Positions 1 to 6,875 of a DNA stretch of 7,500 nucleotides are shown here, in pieces. The stretch spans positions 1-7,500 of the forward strand of contig JBPEXY010000297.1 of NCBI GenBank assembly GCA_052031065.1. The letters are read 5' to 3'. Source of the DNA: JBPEXY01 sp052031065 (GTDB lineage Bacteria; Pseudomonadota; Gammaproteobacteria; Immundisolibacterales; Immundisolibacteraceae). Below the pieces are notes generated by a model. That model saw only the letters and a program-made list of their open reading frames with translations, was not told the origin of the DNA and did not search any database. The position numbers and the translations under genes were made by a program. The first letter of the stretch is position 1; each line of letters begins with the position of its first letter.

Positions 1-1829
1 CCCTGAGTCGCTCCCCAGGACTCAAGCAATATGCGTTCCAACTCCGGCGCCAGGGTCAAAACGGTAATCTCCGGCTCATTTCCACAGAGCTGGTGGACAA
101 TCGCGCGGCCCAGACCAATACGGACAGCCGCCGTCAGCGCGTCAGCATCCTGACTCTGCGCGGCAACCTCCGCCAGAATCTCGGCAATCGTTCTGATGTC
201 GCGAATCGGGATACGCTCTTCGAGCAGGTTACGCAAAACCTTATGGACTACCGCCGGCGCTACATGCTCAGGAGCGAGCGACTCGGCCACCGCCGGCGCA
301 GCTTCGGAGAGTTTTTCCATCAGCCGGGCGACCTCTTCCCGACCCAGCAGCTCCTGAGCATGATCCTGCACCACCCGGCTGAAATGGGTAGCGATGACCG
401 TACCGACGTCAACCACCGTGTAGCCAAGCGTCTGTGCCTGATCCCGCTGTTCCGGCTCAATCCAGAGTGCATCCAGTCCATAGGCCGGATCTACCGTGCG
501 CAGACCGTCAACCTCGCCGTAGACAGTCCCCGGATTGATCGCCATCTCTCGGCCTGGAATGACCTCGCCGGCCCCCACTTCAACACCATGCAGCGTCAGC
601 CTGTAGGCAGCCGGGTTAAGTTCAAGGTTGTCACGAATGTGGACCGCAGGAATCAGAAACCCAAGCTCCTGCGAATATTTACGCCGCACTCCCCTGATAC
701 GACCCATTAACTCGCCACCCTGAGCCTTGTCGACCAACGGAATAAGTCGGTAACCAATCTCCAGGCCGAGCACATCAACTGGCGCAACATCATCCCAGCT
801 AACCTCAGGGTCTTCGGGCTCGGTGAGTTCCGGTTGTGGCTCTGGGGGCTGTTCATCGACGACCTGTTGACGTTGGTAAACCACCCAGGCTGCGCCGCCC
901 AAAGTGCTGGCAAGCACAAAAAAAGCCAGATTCGGCATCCCCGGAATCAATGCCATAAAACCGATAACGCCAGCGGTTATGGCCAGTACACGCGGATTAC
1001 CAGCCAACTGGCCGACGATCTCAGTACCAATATTCTGCTCAGTGGAATCACGGGCGATGACCATCGCGGTTGCGGTGGAGAGCAGTAACGCTGGTATCTG
1101 CGCTGCCAGGCCATCACCAATGGTCAGTAACGTAAAGTTACGGGCTGCCTCGGTGGCGGTCAGGTCATGCTGCAGCATGCCAATCGCGAAGCCACCGAGA
1201 ATGTTGATCAACGTAATCAGCACTCCGGCAATGGTGTCGCCGCGGACAAATTTGCTGGCGCCGTCCATTGCGCCGTAAAAATCCGCCTCGCGGGAGAGAT
1301 AGTCGCGCCGCGACCGCGCCTCCCCCTGGTCGATAAGACCCGCATTCAGGTCAGCATCAATGGCCATCTGTTTGCCTGGCAGAGCATCGAGAGTAAAACG
1401 GGCACTGACCTCAGCAATACGCCCGGCCCCCTTGGTGATGACCACGAAGTTGATAATCACCAGAATCACAAAAACCACCAGGCCGACCACATAATTACCG
1501 CCGACAACAAAATCACCAAAAGCTTTAATCACCTGCCCAGCGGCATCCCCGCCAGCATGACCATGCAGCAACACAATACGTGTCGAGGCGACATTCATTC
1601 CCAGTCGTAGCAATGTGGCGACCAGGATCACCGTGGGAAATGCGGCAAAATCGAGTGGCCGCTGTATATAGACCGCCACCAGCACAACCACCACCGCCAA
1701 CGAAATATTGAAGGTGAACAACAGATCCAGCAGCCAGGTGGGAAGCGGCAGAATCAACATTGCCAGCAGCACCACCAGCAAGAGCGGGATGCCAATACCC
1801 ATTGCCATCAACCGTTGAGAGAAATTCAC
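1..1829 (-). CDS. flhA: Flagellar export apparatus protein FlhA, C-terminus cut by window edge
   Basis: FlhA is the large inner-membrane subunit of the flagellar type III export gate. It forms a nonameric ring, couples export to proton flow, and docks substrate-chaperone complexes through its cytosolic domain. The reading frame is open from a GTG at 1829 to base 1, giving 609 full codons against about 690-700 usual for the family. The N-terminal half is a multi-helix membrane domain. The FHIPEP-family signature RLGMNVASTR lies at residues 75-84, followed by GGNYVVG (110-116) and ITKGAGRIAEVSARFTLDA (131-149). FYGAMDGASKFVRGD (184-198) and GDGLAAQIPALL (238-249) follow. Residues known to matter in Salmonella FlhA (R94, R147, R154, K203, D208, D249) map to R84, R137, R144, K193, D198 and D239, all conserved. 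An acidic, proline-rich linker leads into the cytosolic domain, with LLGREEVARL and IPIRDIRTI. The GTG overlaps the flhB stop as GTGA and has AGAGG six bases upstream, so I prefer it to ATG codons 8 or 10. The identification is very secure; only the C-terminus is unseen. Confidence 0.97.
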   Translation of the reverse strand, partial: MNFSQRLMAMGIGIPLLLVVLLAMLILPLPTWLLDLLFTFNISLAVVVVLVAVYIQRPLDFAAFPTVILVATLLRLGMNVASTRIVLLHGHAGGDAAGQVIKAFGDFVVGGNYVVGLVVFVILVIINFVVITKGAGRIAEVSARFTLDALPGKQMAIDADLNAGLIDQGEARSRRDYLSREADFYGAMDGASKFVRGDTIAGVLITLINILGGFAIGMLQHDLTATEAARNFTLLTIGDGLAAQIPALLLSTATAMVIARDSTEQNIGTEIVGQLAGNPRVLAITAGVIGFMALIPGMPNLAFFVLASTLGGAAWVVYQRQQVVDEQPPEPQPELTEPEDPEVSWDDVAPVDVLGLEIGYRLIPLVDKAQGGELMGRIRGVRRKYSQELGFLIPAVHIRDNLELNPAAYRLTLHGVEVGAGEVIPGREMAINPGTVYGEVDGLRTVDPAYGLDALWIEPEQRDQAQTLGYTVVDVGTVIATHFSRVVQDHAQELLGREEVARLMEKLSEAAPAVAESLAPEHVAPAVVHKVLRNLLEERIPIRDIRTIAEILAEVAAQSQDADALTAAVRIGLGRAIVHQLCGNEPEITVLTLAPELERILLESWGATQ

Positions 1830-2998
1830 AGTTTGCCTCTCGGAGTTAATATTTCACTGGCATAGGCAGCCGGTACCACCTCATCCGCACCCGGAACGTC
1901 ACCGTCTGCTGCACCTGTTTTAGCACCGCGAATACCGGCTCCGGCCTGCTCCAGCTCATAGATGTAGGCGAGAATCTGTGCCACCGCCAGATAGAGTTCA
2001 TGGGGAATCGGTGCCCCGATTTCGGTGCTGTAGTAAGTGGTACGAGCCAGCAGTGGTGAACGTACCACCGGGACTTTATAGCTCCCGCCGATCTGGCGAA
2101 TCGTAGCCGCCAGGTGGTCTACCCCTTTCGCCACCACCACTGGCGCTGCCATGGTCTGCATGTCGTAGCGCAGGGCCACCGCATAATGTTCCGGGTTGGT
2201 GACGATAACGTCCGCCGTGGGCACGTCGGACATCATCCGGGCACGGGCTATCTCCCGCTGTGTTTGCCGAATCCGGGCTTTGAGATGGGGGTCGCCATCG
2301 GTCTGCTTCTGCTCATCTTTTATCTGCTGCCGGCTCATACGCAGATTGCGGCCGTGTTGCCAGATCTGAAACGGCACATCAATCGCCGCAATGAGCACCA
2401 TCGCGCAACTCACCAACACGAAGGTGATCCCCACCAACCATGCTGAGTGAGCAATGGCAGTCCGGTTTGATTCCAGCCCCAGCCCCATCACCTGATGTTG
2501 CAGCTGCCAGAACACCGCCAGCGCGATCGCCGAAACCAGCACAAATTTGGCTAATGCTTTGAACAGTTCCACCAGCCCCTGGGTACCAAACATACGCTTA
2601 AGTCCTTTCCCCGGGTTTAATCGCTCGATTTTGAACCCCAGTGACTTGGCACTGAACGACCAGCCGCTGAGTAGCATAGGCGCAACAAATGCCACCAGAT
2701 ACATCACCAGCAGCCACGGAGCCATCGTCAGCAGGGTGTCGGAAAACAGCGCCGCCAGCCAGCTTGCCGTTGCCGGTGACTCCAGATGAGCCAACACGTC
2801 CGCGCGCCAGATCGACTCGATCAGAGTTCGCCAATGGTCGGCCCACTGGGCACCCACCACCAGCAACCCGGCGCTGCCGGTGAGCAGCATGGCAAGACCG
2901 TTGAGCTCCCGCGAGCGTGGCAACTGGCCTTCCTCGCGGGCATCCTGTATCCGTTTGGGTGTTGCCTTCTCTGTCTTTTCCTGAAAATCGTCGGCCAT
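1826..2998 (-). CDS. flhB: Flagellar export gate / substrate-specificity switch protein FlhB
   Basis: FlhB sits in the inner membrane beside FliPQR. It opens the export gate and, after self-cleavage of its cytosolic domain, switches export from rod/hook to filament substrates with FliK. The 390-residue protein has the usual family length. It begins with the typical N-terminus EKTEKATPKRIQDAREEGQL, has four hydrophobic segments (about 33-53, 88-112, 147-168, 183-207), then a charged linker and GDPHLKARIR (235-244). The C-terminal part carries VAKGVDHLA (289-297) and IPHELYLAVAQILAYIYELE (331-350), followed by a roughly 40-residue Gly/Ala/acidic tail. The autocleavage motif reads N268-P269-E270-H271 rather than the family norm NPTH: the catalytic Asn-Pro is kept and Thr is replaced by Glu. 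The ATG start follows the fliR stop by 12 bases, with GGCGGAA six bases upstream. The stop overlaps the flhA GTG by 4 nt. Whether cleavage is normal with NPEH is an inference left open. Confidence 0.98.
   Translation of the reverse strand: MADDFQEKTEKATPKRIQDAREEGQLPRSRELNGLAMLLTGSAGLLVVGAQWADHWRTLIESIWRADVLAHLESPATASWLAALFSDTLLTMAPWLLVMYLVAFVAPMLLSGWSFSAKSLGFKIERLNPGKGLKRMFGTQGLVELFKALAKFVLVSAIALAVFWQLQHQVMGLGLESNRTAIAHSAWLVGITFVLVSCAMVLIAAIDVPFQIWQHGRNLRMSRQQIKDEQKQTDGDPHLKARIRQTQREIARARMMSDVPTADVIVTNPEHYAVALRYDMQTMAAPVVVAKGVDHLAATIRQIGGSYKVPVVRSPLLARTTYYSTEIGAPIPHELYLAVAQILAYIYELEQAGAGIRGAKTGAADGDVPGADEVVPAAYASEILTPRGKL
1836..1840 (-). promoter_or_regulatory. Shine-Dalgarno of flhA
   Basis: AGAGG is embedded in the last codons of flhB, six bases before the GTG at 1829. 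It supports this start over the internal ATG codons 8 and 10 of flhA. Confidence 0.7.
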
Positions 2999-3010
2999 GT
3001 CGCGTTCCGC

Positions 3011-3796
3011 CTATCCAGAGACCAACGCCTGCATCATCGACAGCGCCTCACCGACATAGCGGTGAATCAATGGAACCATCGTCACCAGGGTCAGCAGAAT
3101 CAGGACCAGGCCGGCCATTAACGAGATCGGGAACCCAACCACGAGGATATTGAGCTGCGGGGCCGCGCGGGCGATCACGCCAAAGCTCATGTTGACCATC
3201 AGCAACACCGTCACCGCCGGCAGCGCCATCTGCAGACCACCGGAGAAGATCAGCGCACTCCAGTTGATAAACTGATCCCAGACCGACCATTGCGGCAACC
3301 CCGATGTCAACGGCCAGCTATGAAAACTACCGACCAAAATGTCGATGACAACCAGGTGGCCGTTGATGGCAAAGAAAAGCAGTATTAACAGAACACTATA
3401 GAAGCGGCTCACCACCGGTACCTGGACACCATTTTGAGGGTCCTGCAGGGCGGCAAAGCCAAGCCCCATCTGTTGCGCGATCATCTGCCCACCAACGTGA
3501 ACCAGCCCAAACACAACCCGCAACGCCAGCGCCATGGCAAAACCGATCACCAGCTGCTGAAGTAGCAGTAATAGTGAGCCAAAATTCCAGCCGACGGCGG
3601 GAGGAACTTCAATCAGTGGATAAACCACGATCGCCAGGAACAGGCCAAGCGCAATTTTTATAAGCGGCGGTACCGCGTTGGAGTCGACCATTGGCGCCGC
3701 GACGATAAAGGCGCCGATGCGGGCGAAGGGCAACAACACCCCGGTGGCGTGATTCATCAGCGCCTCATAGCCAATCATCGGCGCGGCCGGTGTCAC
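3011..3796 (-). CDS. fliR: Flagellar export gate protein FliR
   Basis: FliR is the single-copy subunit that completes the FliP5-FliQ4-FliR1 export gate in the centre of the MS ring. The product is 261 residues, typical for the family, and almost wholly hydrophobic with about six membrane segments. Family marks are RIGAFIVAAP (26-35), GGQMIAQQMGLGFAALQDPQNG (102-123, slightly divergent start), INGHL (144-148) and IARAAPQLNILVVGFPISL (208-226). The start is GTG at 3796, forming a GTGA overlap with the fliQ stop. I see no clear Shine-Dalgarno at a good distance, so translation probably depends on ribosomes finishing fliQ (inference). ATG codon 7 (3778-3776) is an alternative start, but it also lacks a ribosome-binding site. 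flhB follows 12 bases downstream. Confidence 0.97.
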   Translation of the reverse strand: MTPAAPMIGYEALMNHATGVLLPFARIGAFIVAAPMVDSNAVPPLIKIALGLFLAIVVYPLIEVPPAVGWNFGSLLLLLQQLVIGFAMALALRVVFGLVHVGGQMIAQQMGLGFAALQDPQNGVQVPVVSRFYSVLLILLFFAINGHLVVIDILVGSFHSWPLTSGLPQWSVWDQFINWSALIFSGGLQMALPAVTVLLMVNMSFGVIARAAPQLNILVVGFPISLMAGLVLILLTLVTMVPLIHRYVGEALSMMQALVSG

Positions 3797-4062
3797 CCGA
3801 TCAACCCCGGAATACTTTCAAATAACCGCTGCGTATAGTTGACGATTAACGACAGCATCCACGGCCCCCCCACTACCATGACCACCAGCAGCACTATCAG
3901 TTTGGGGATAAAGCTCAGGGTTACCTCATTGATCTGCGTTGCTGCCTGAAACATCCCGACCAGCAGACCAGCGAGCATTGCGCTGACCAGCATCGGCATG
4001 GAGATCAGCACCAGCACCTCCATGCCACCAAGCACCAGATGGACGACATCTCCGTCAGTCAC
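3793..4062 (-). CDS. fliQ: Flagellar export gate protein FliQ
   Basis: FliQ is the small two-helix subunit that wraps around the FliP/FliR core of the export gate; about four copies are present per flagellum. The 89-residue product matches the family length exactly. It has hydrophobic segments at about 14-37 and 52-75, joined by the diagnostic loop QAATQINEVTLSFIPK (39-54). The start is GTG at 4062 with a strong AAGGAG eight bases upstream, and it gives the usual family N-terminus length. The stop overlaps the GTG of fliR by 4 nt. A run of seven G residues (coding strand, 3865-3871) encodes part of VVGGPWM (63-69). It is separated from fliP by 45 bases, the widest gap but one in this operon segment. 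Confidence 0.98.
   Translation of the reverse strand: MTDGDVVHLVLGGMEVLVLISMPMLVSAMLAGLLVGMFQAATQINEVTLSFIPKLIVLLVVMVVGGPWMLSLIVNYTQRLFESIPGLIG
3865..3871 (-). other. G7 homopolymer inside fliQ
   Basis: Seven consecutive G residues on the coding strand (GTG GGG GGG) encode Val-Gly-Gly in the second membrane segment of FliQ. It is the longest G/C run I see in the window and a possible length-variable site. A one-base change would destroy the C-terminal quarter of FliQ. Confidence 0.5.
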
Positions 4063-4070
4063 GCCGTTTG

Positions 4071-4076
4071 CTCCTT
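4071..4076 (-). promoter_or_regulatory. Shine-Dalgarno of fliQ
   Basis: AAGGAG lies eight bases before the GTG at 4062. It is the best ribosome-binding site in the window and fixes the fliQ start at a GTG codon. Confidence 0.85.
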
Positions 4077-4107
4077 GACCTGAATGGTTTGCGGACTCAT
4101 CTGGCTG

Positions 4108-4899
4108 TCACACCGCAAAACTGTTAACCAGCATGCCCATCACCAGCACCCAGCCATCGGCAAGCACAAATAACATCAGCTTGAATGGGAACGAGATAAT
4201 CACTGGCGACAACATCATCATGCCCATCGACATCAATACGCTGGCGACCACCAGGTCGATTATCAGAAATGGAATGAACAGCACGAAGCCGATCTGAAAA
4301 GCGGTTTTCAGCTCACTGGTGACAAACGCAGGAACCAGTACGGTTAGTGGAATCACATTGTCGGTGATCTGTTGTCGGCCCAGTTCAGCGAACAGGCTCA
4401 GATCACTCTCGCGAGTATGGGAGAGCATAAAGCTGCGCAGTGGCTGCTGCCCGCGATTAAACGCCTCGCCGGCGTCAATCTCTTCAGCCATATAGGGCGC
4501 TACCGAATCAGCATAGATACGATCAATCACCGGCCCCATCACAAACAGGGTCAGGAACAGGCTAATACCAATGAGCACCTGGTTAGAAGGGGTCTGGGCC
4601 GTGCCCATTGCCTGACGCAACAGCGCCAACACAATGACAAAACGGGTGAACGAAGTTGTCAGCATCAGCAGCGCCGGCAACAGGGTCAGCGCCGTCATCG
4701 CCAGTAAAATCTGCAGGCTCAAGGTGTAGGTCTGCCCGCCGTTGGGATCAGTGCTCACTGACACCAATGGCAGTAGTGCTGGATCTGCGACAGCTACCCC
4801 ACTCCAGCCAAATCCGACAAACAGTAGTAGCGAGCCAATGACCGGTACCGACGCTGAAAAACCAGGACAGTTTTTCAAATTCTGTCGTTCAGGATTCAT
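4108..4899 (-). CDS. fliP: Flagellar export gate protein FliP
   Basis: FliP forms the pentameric heart of the export gate, placed in the membrane with help from FliO. From the ATG at 4899 the protein is 263 residues, slightly above the common 245-255. It carries a cleavable signal peptide, unusual among export-gate proteins but normal for FliP: a hydrophobic stretch at about 19-33 and a likely AVA-DP cleavage after A38. Family motifs follow: LLMLTTSFTRFVIVLALLRQ (77-96), TPSNQVLIGISLFLT (103-117), and the FliP signature VPAFVTSELKTAFQIGF (189-205). SMGMMMLSP (224-232) and FPFKLMLFVLADGW (237-250) complete the set. The frame stays open upstream to 5067, but that part lies inside fliO and encodes no FliP-like sequence, so the ATG at 4899 is chosen. 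It overlaps the end of fliO by 11 bases and has only a weak Shine-Dalgarno, which suggests coupling to fliO translation. TTG codon 7 is a less likely start. Confidence 0.96.
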   Translation of the reverse strand: MNPERQNLKNCPGFSASVPVIGSLLLFVGFGWSGVAVADPALLPLVSVSTDPNGGQTYTLSLQILLAMTALTLLPALLMLTTSFTRFVIVLALLRQAMGTAQTPSNQVLIGISLFLTLFVMGPVIDRIYADSVAPYMAEEIDAGEAFNRGQQPLRSFMLSHTRESDLSLFAELGRQQITDNVIPLTVLVPAFVTSELKTAFQIGFVLFIPFLIIDLVVASVLMSMGMMMLSPVIISFPFKLMLFVLADGWVLVMGMLVNSFAV

Positions 4900-5374
4900 G
4901 ATTTTCAGGTTTGTTGAGGAGTTCGGCGAATGTTTTGCCTCGGTGACGCCCTTCATCGGAGCCCGCTGCAAAGCTGTCCTTACGCTCGTCCGGGGTGTCA
5001 GCAACTTCCGGCTGCGAAACAGAACCCAGCTCCGCCAGGGTGACAACCCGACCAGGCGTTGTTCCAATCAGCAGTTCACGGTCATCAACAGCGAGAATCA
5101 CTACACGTTCCTGCCCCCCGAGGGAGACGCCTTCAACCACTTTCATCCGCTGTGCACCGGTAAGGTTGAAACGGCCGTTTTTTTTCAGTAACCGAGTGAG
5201 CAGATAGAGCCCCGCCAGGATCACGCCTAGAATCAGCAAACTCTGAATTAAATAGGAACGTGCAGGCCCGATATCAAATGACCCGCCCAACAGCTCTGGC
5301 GCCGCTGCCAGCGGCAAGCTCACACAGAGGCCGCCAAAACAAGCGACTAGCCGGTAGTTCCACAGTTTTGCCAT
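4889..5374 (-). CDS. fliO: Flagellar biosynthesis protein FliO
   Basis: FliO is a bitopic inner-membrane protein that acts as an assembly scaffold for the FliP ring and is not part of the finished gate in Salmonella. The 161-residue product has an N-terminal signal-like segment (about 8-25, ending in LAAA), a membrane helix at about 41-62, and a basic stop-transfer RLLKKNGR (61-68). The small cytosolic FliO domain follows, with RMKVVEGVSLGGQERVVIL (76-94) and LLIGTTPGRVVTLAEL (101-116), then a hydrophilic tail. FliO is poorly conserved, so identification rests on this domain and on its place between fliN and fliP. It starts 5 bases after the fliN stop with only a weak Shine-Dalgarno (CGAG), so coupling to fliN is likely. 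Codons 64-66 sit on an A8 run (5178-5185) that forms the slippery heptamer A AAA AAC in frame. Confidence 0.94.
   Translation of the reverse strand: MAKLWNYRLVACFGGLCVSLPLAAAPELLGGSFDIGPARSYLIQSLLILGVILAGLYLLTRLLKKNGRFNLTGAQRMKVVEGVSLGGQERVVILAVDDRELLIGTTPGRVVTLAELGSVSQPEVADTPDERKDSFAAGSDEGRHRGKTFAELLNKPENHES
5178..5185 (-). other. A8 homopolymer / slippery heptamer inside fliO
   Basis: Eight consecutive A residues on the coding strand, followed by C, read CTG AAA AAA AAC in the fliO frame. This contains A AAA AAC, a classical -1 frameshift heptamer, and is also a plausible site for polymerase slippage. A -1 shift would reach TGA at 5135-5133 and give a product of about 80 residues lacking the FliO cytosolic domain. 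Lysine codons after a membrane helix could produce such a run by chance. Confidence 0.5.
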
Positions 5375-5379
5375 CTCGG

Positions 5380-5811
5380 TTAGGCCAGTGTTTTGACCCG
5401 CTCCTTGGGGCTGAGCACATCGGTGAGCCGTACCCCGAAACGGTCATTGACCACCACAACTTCACCATGGGCGACCATGCAGCCATTAACCAGCACATCC
5501 AGGGGTTCTCCAGCCAAACGCTCCAGCTCGACCACCGATCCCTGATTGAGTTTGAGCAGGTTGTTAATGGTCATTTTGGTTCGCCCCAGCTCCATCGACA
5601 GGGTCACCGGTATATCGAGGATGGTCTCCAGATTCCGATCAGAGACCTCTGCGTCGACGCCGCTCTGCTGCAAGGTGTCGAAAGCGGCTGCGGCCTCCGC
5701 CGGTTCGTCAGCGCCTGAACCGAGCTGCTCTTCCATTGCATCGCCCCAGGCGTCGAGCCCCTCATCGCCTCCGGCACTGCCTGACTCGCCGATCTGTTCT
5801 TCTTCACTCAC
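5380..5811 (-). CDS. fliN: Flagellar motor switch / C-ring protein FliN
   Basis: FliN forms the base of the cytoplasmic C-ring with FliM. It takes part in rotation switching and is a docking point for the export ATPase regulator FliH. The product is 143 residues, close to the family norm. Residues 1-55 are acidic and low in complexity (Glu, Gly, Ala, Ser), probably disordered. The SpoA/FliN domain follows: LDIPVTLSMELGRTKMTI (65-82), LLKLNQGSVVELERLAGEPL (85-104), and VNGCMVAHGEVVVVNDRFGV (108-127). It ends at RLTDVLSPKERVKTLA (128-143). The start is GTG at 5811 with CGGAG six bases upstream. It lies 51 bases after fliM and 5 bases before fliO. Confidence 0.98.
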   Translation of the reverse strand: MSEEEQIGESGSAGGDEGLDAWGDAMEEQLGSGADEPAEAAAAFDTLQQSGVDAEVSDRNLETILDIPVTLSMELGRTKMTINNLLKLNQGSVVELERLAGEPLDVLVNGCMVAHGEVVVVNDRFGVRLTDVLSPKERVKTLA

Positions 5812-5817
5812 TATAAT

Positions 5818-5821
5818 CTCC
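5818..5821 (-). promoter_or_regulatory. Shine-Dalgarno of fliN
   Basis: GGAG lies six bases (ATTATA) before the GTG at 5811. It supports a GTG start for fliN rather than the in-frame ATG at codon 26, which would remove part of the acidic N-terminus. Confidence 0.7.
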
Positions 5822-5839
5822 GTACTTTTTCACGACTGA

Positions 5840-5864
5840 AGCTGATTTACCCAACCACTCAGCT
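5840..5864. repeat. Short inverted repeat at the fliM-fliN junction
   Basis: AGCTGA and TCAGCT form a perfect 6-bp stem around a 13-base loop that begins within the fliM stop codon. It has no U-tract and is too weak for an intrinsic terminator. It could be a minor mRNA structure or chance. Confidence 0.35.
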
Positions 5865-6867
5865 AGGATTCCACGATCACCATCTCCCGGTTGATTTCAG
5901 CCGAAACAAATCGCCTGCCCAGTTCCACTGCGTATTGACCCTCGTGAATGCCATAGCGGCCTTCAAAGATAGGTATCTCTTCAGCGAACAGGGTCAGCAT
6001 CGGTTCCAGTTCTATTGGAATCACATCCCCCGGCTTCGCTGATACCCATTCACGCAAACTGATTTCAGCTTCAGCAAGTACCGCCGAAAGGTCGACTTCG
6101 ACCTCACCGATGTCGTTCTTCAGGGCTTCATACCAGCGATTATCAAATTCATTGCCGTCGCTCTGGGTGCCGGAATCCAGTGCCTCTCGCAAAGGATCGA
6201 GCATGCCCCAGGGGAAGCAGATCTGAAGCTCTCCACGACCGGCATCAAGCTGAATCGCAAAGGTCGACACAACAACCACTTCCGTCGGCGTGACGATACG
6301 GGCGAACTGTGGGTTCACCTCAGTGTTATGGAGGGTAAACTCAAGATTAGCCACCGGCGCCCAGGCTTTAACCAGGTCCTGATAGGCCATTTCGAGGGTC
6401 ATCGACGTCACCCGCCTTTCCGTATTGGTGAAATCGCGCCCCTCAATCTTGGTGTGGAAACGCCCTTCACCACCAAAAAAACTATCAACCAGCGTGAACA
6501 CCAGGTTGGGGTCAATCACGAACAATGCCGTGCCATGCAGCGGTGATACCCGTGTGAGATTGAGGCTACTCGGCACCAGCAAACCCTGGGTATATTCGGA
6601 GAATTTCATCACCTTGATACCGGTAGAGGAGACCTCTGCCGACTTTCTCAACATACTGAACAAACTAACCCGCAGTTCCCGCGCAAATCGTTCGTTGATC
6701 AATTCCAGGGTCGGCATGTTGCCGCGAACGATGCGATCCTGGCTGTTGAAATCAAACGGACGGGCTACTCCATCAACCGGAAAATCACTTTCCGCCTCCA
6801 GGTCCTCATCACTGACGCCATGGAGTAGCTCGTCTATCTCGTCCTGTGAAAGTAAATCAGCGCCCAT
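5863..6867 (-). CDS. fliM: Flagellar motor switch protein FliM
   Basis: FliM is the middle layer of the C-ring. It links FliG to FliN and receives the chemotaxis signal by binding phosphorylated CheY. The 334-residue product has the usual length. The N-terminal CheY-P docking peptide LLSQDEIDELLHGV is at 5-18. The middle (CheC-like) domain shows GNMPTLELINERFARELR (49-66), LLVPSSLNLTRVSPLHGTAL (96-115), and DSFFGGEGRFHTKIEGRDFT (128-147). NTEVNPQFARIVTPTEVVVV (181-200) follows. The C-terminal SpoA domain occupies about 250-322, with IPIFEGRYG (298-306) near its end. The ATG lies 8 bases after the fliL stop, and TAGG at the fliL stop supplies a Shine-Dalgarno seven bases upstream. The conserved CheY site implies that motor direction or speed is under chemotactic control (inference). 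Confidence 0.98.
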   Translation of the reverse strand: MGADLLSQDEIDELLHGVSDEDLEAESDFPVDGVARPFDFNSQDRIVRGNMPTLELINERFARELRVSLFSMLRKSAEVSSTGIKVMKFSEYTQGLLVPSSLNLTRVSPLHGTALFVIDPNLVFTLVDSFFGGEGRFHTKIEGRDFTNTERRVTSMTLEMAYQDLVKAWAPVANLEFTLHNTEVNPQFARIVTPTEVVVVSTFAIQLDAGRGELQICFPWGMLDPLREALDSGTQSDGNEFDNRWYEALKNDIGEVEVDLSAVLAEAEISLREWVSAKPGDVIPIELEPMLTLFAEEIPIFEGRYGIHEGQYAVELGRRFVSAEINREMVIVES

Positions 6868-6875
6868 CGTTAAAC

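Noticed and set aside
93..710. A 205-codon plus-strand ORF
   Set aside because: It lies wholly antisense to conserved flhA codons. Its translation is rich in Arg, His and Gln as expected of a reverse-strand shadow, and it matches no family I know.
834..1610. Overlapping plus-strand ORFs opposite flhA
   Set aside because: flhA is continuous and strongly conserved through this region on the minus strand; these are frame shadows.
4900..5067. Upstream extension of the fliP frame giving a 319-residue protein
   Set aside because: The added 56 residues lie in the fliO coding region, are not FliP-like, and would place the signal peptide internally. The ATG at 4899 gives a normal FliP with an N-terminal signal peptide.
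5812..5862. Possible terminator or promoter between fliM and fliN
   Set aside because: The inverted repeat is only 6 bp with a 13-base loop and no U-tract, and I see no convincing -35/-10 or -24/-12 pair. fliN is best read as co-transcribed with fliM.
6475..6481. A7/T7 run in fliM
   Set aside because: It encodes the conserved SFFGG motif with phenylalanine TTT codons. It is shorter than the fliO run and has no special frame consequence that stands out.
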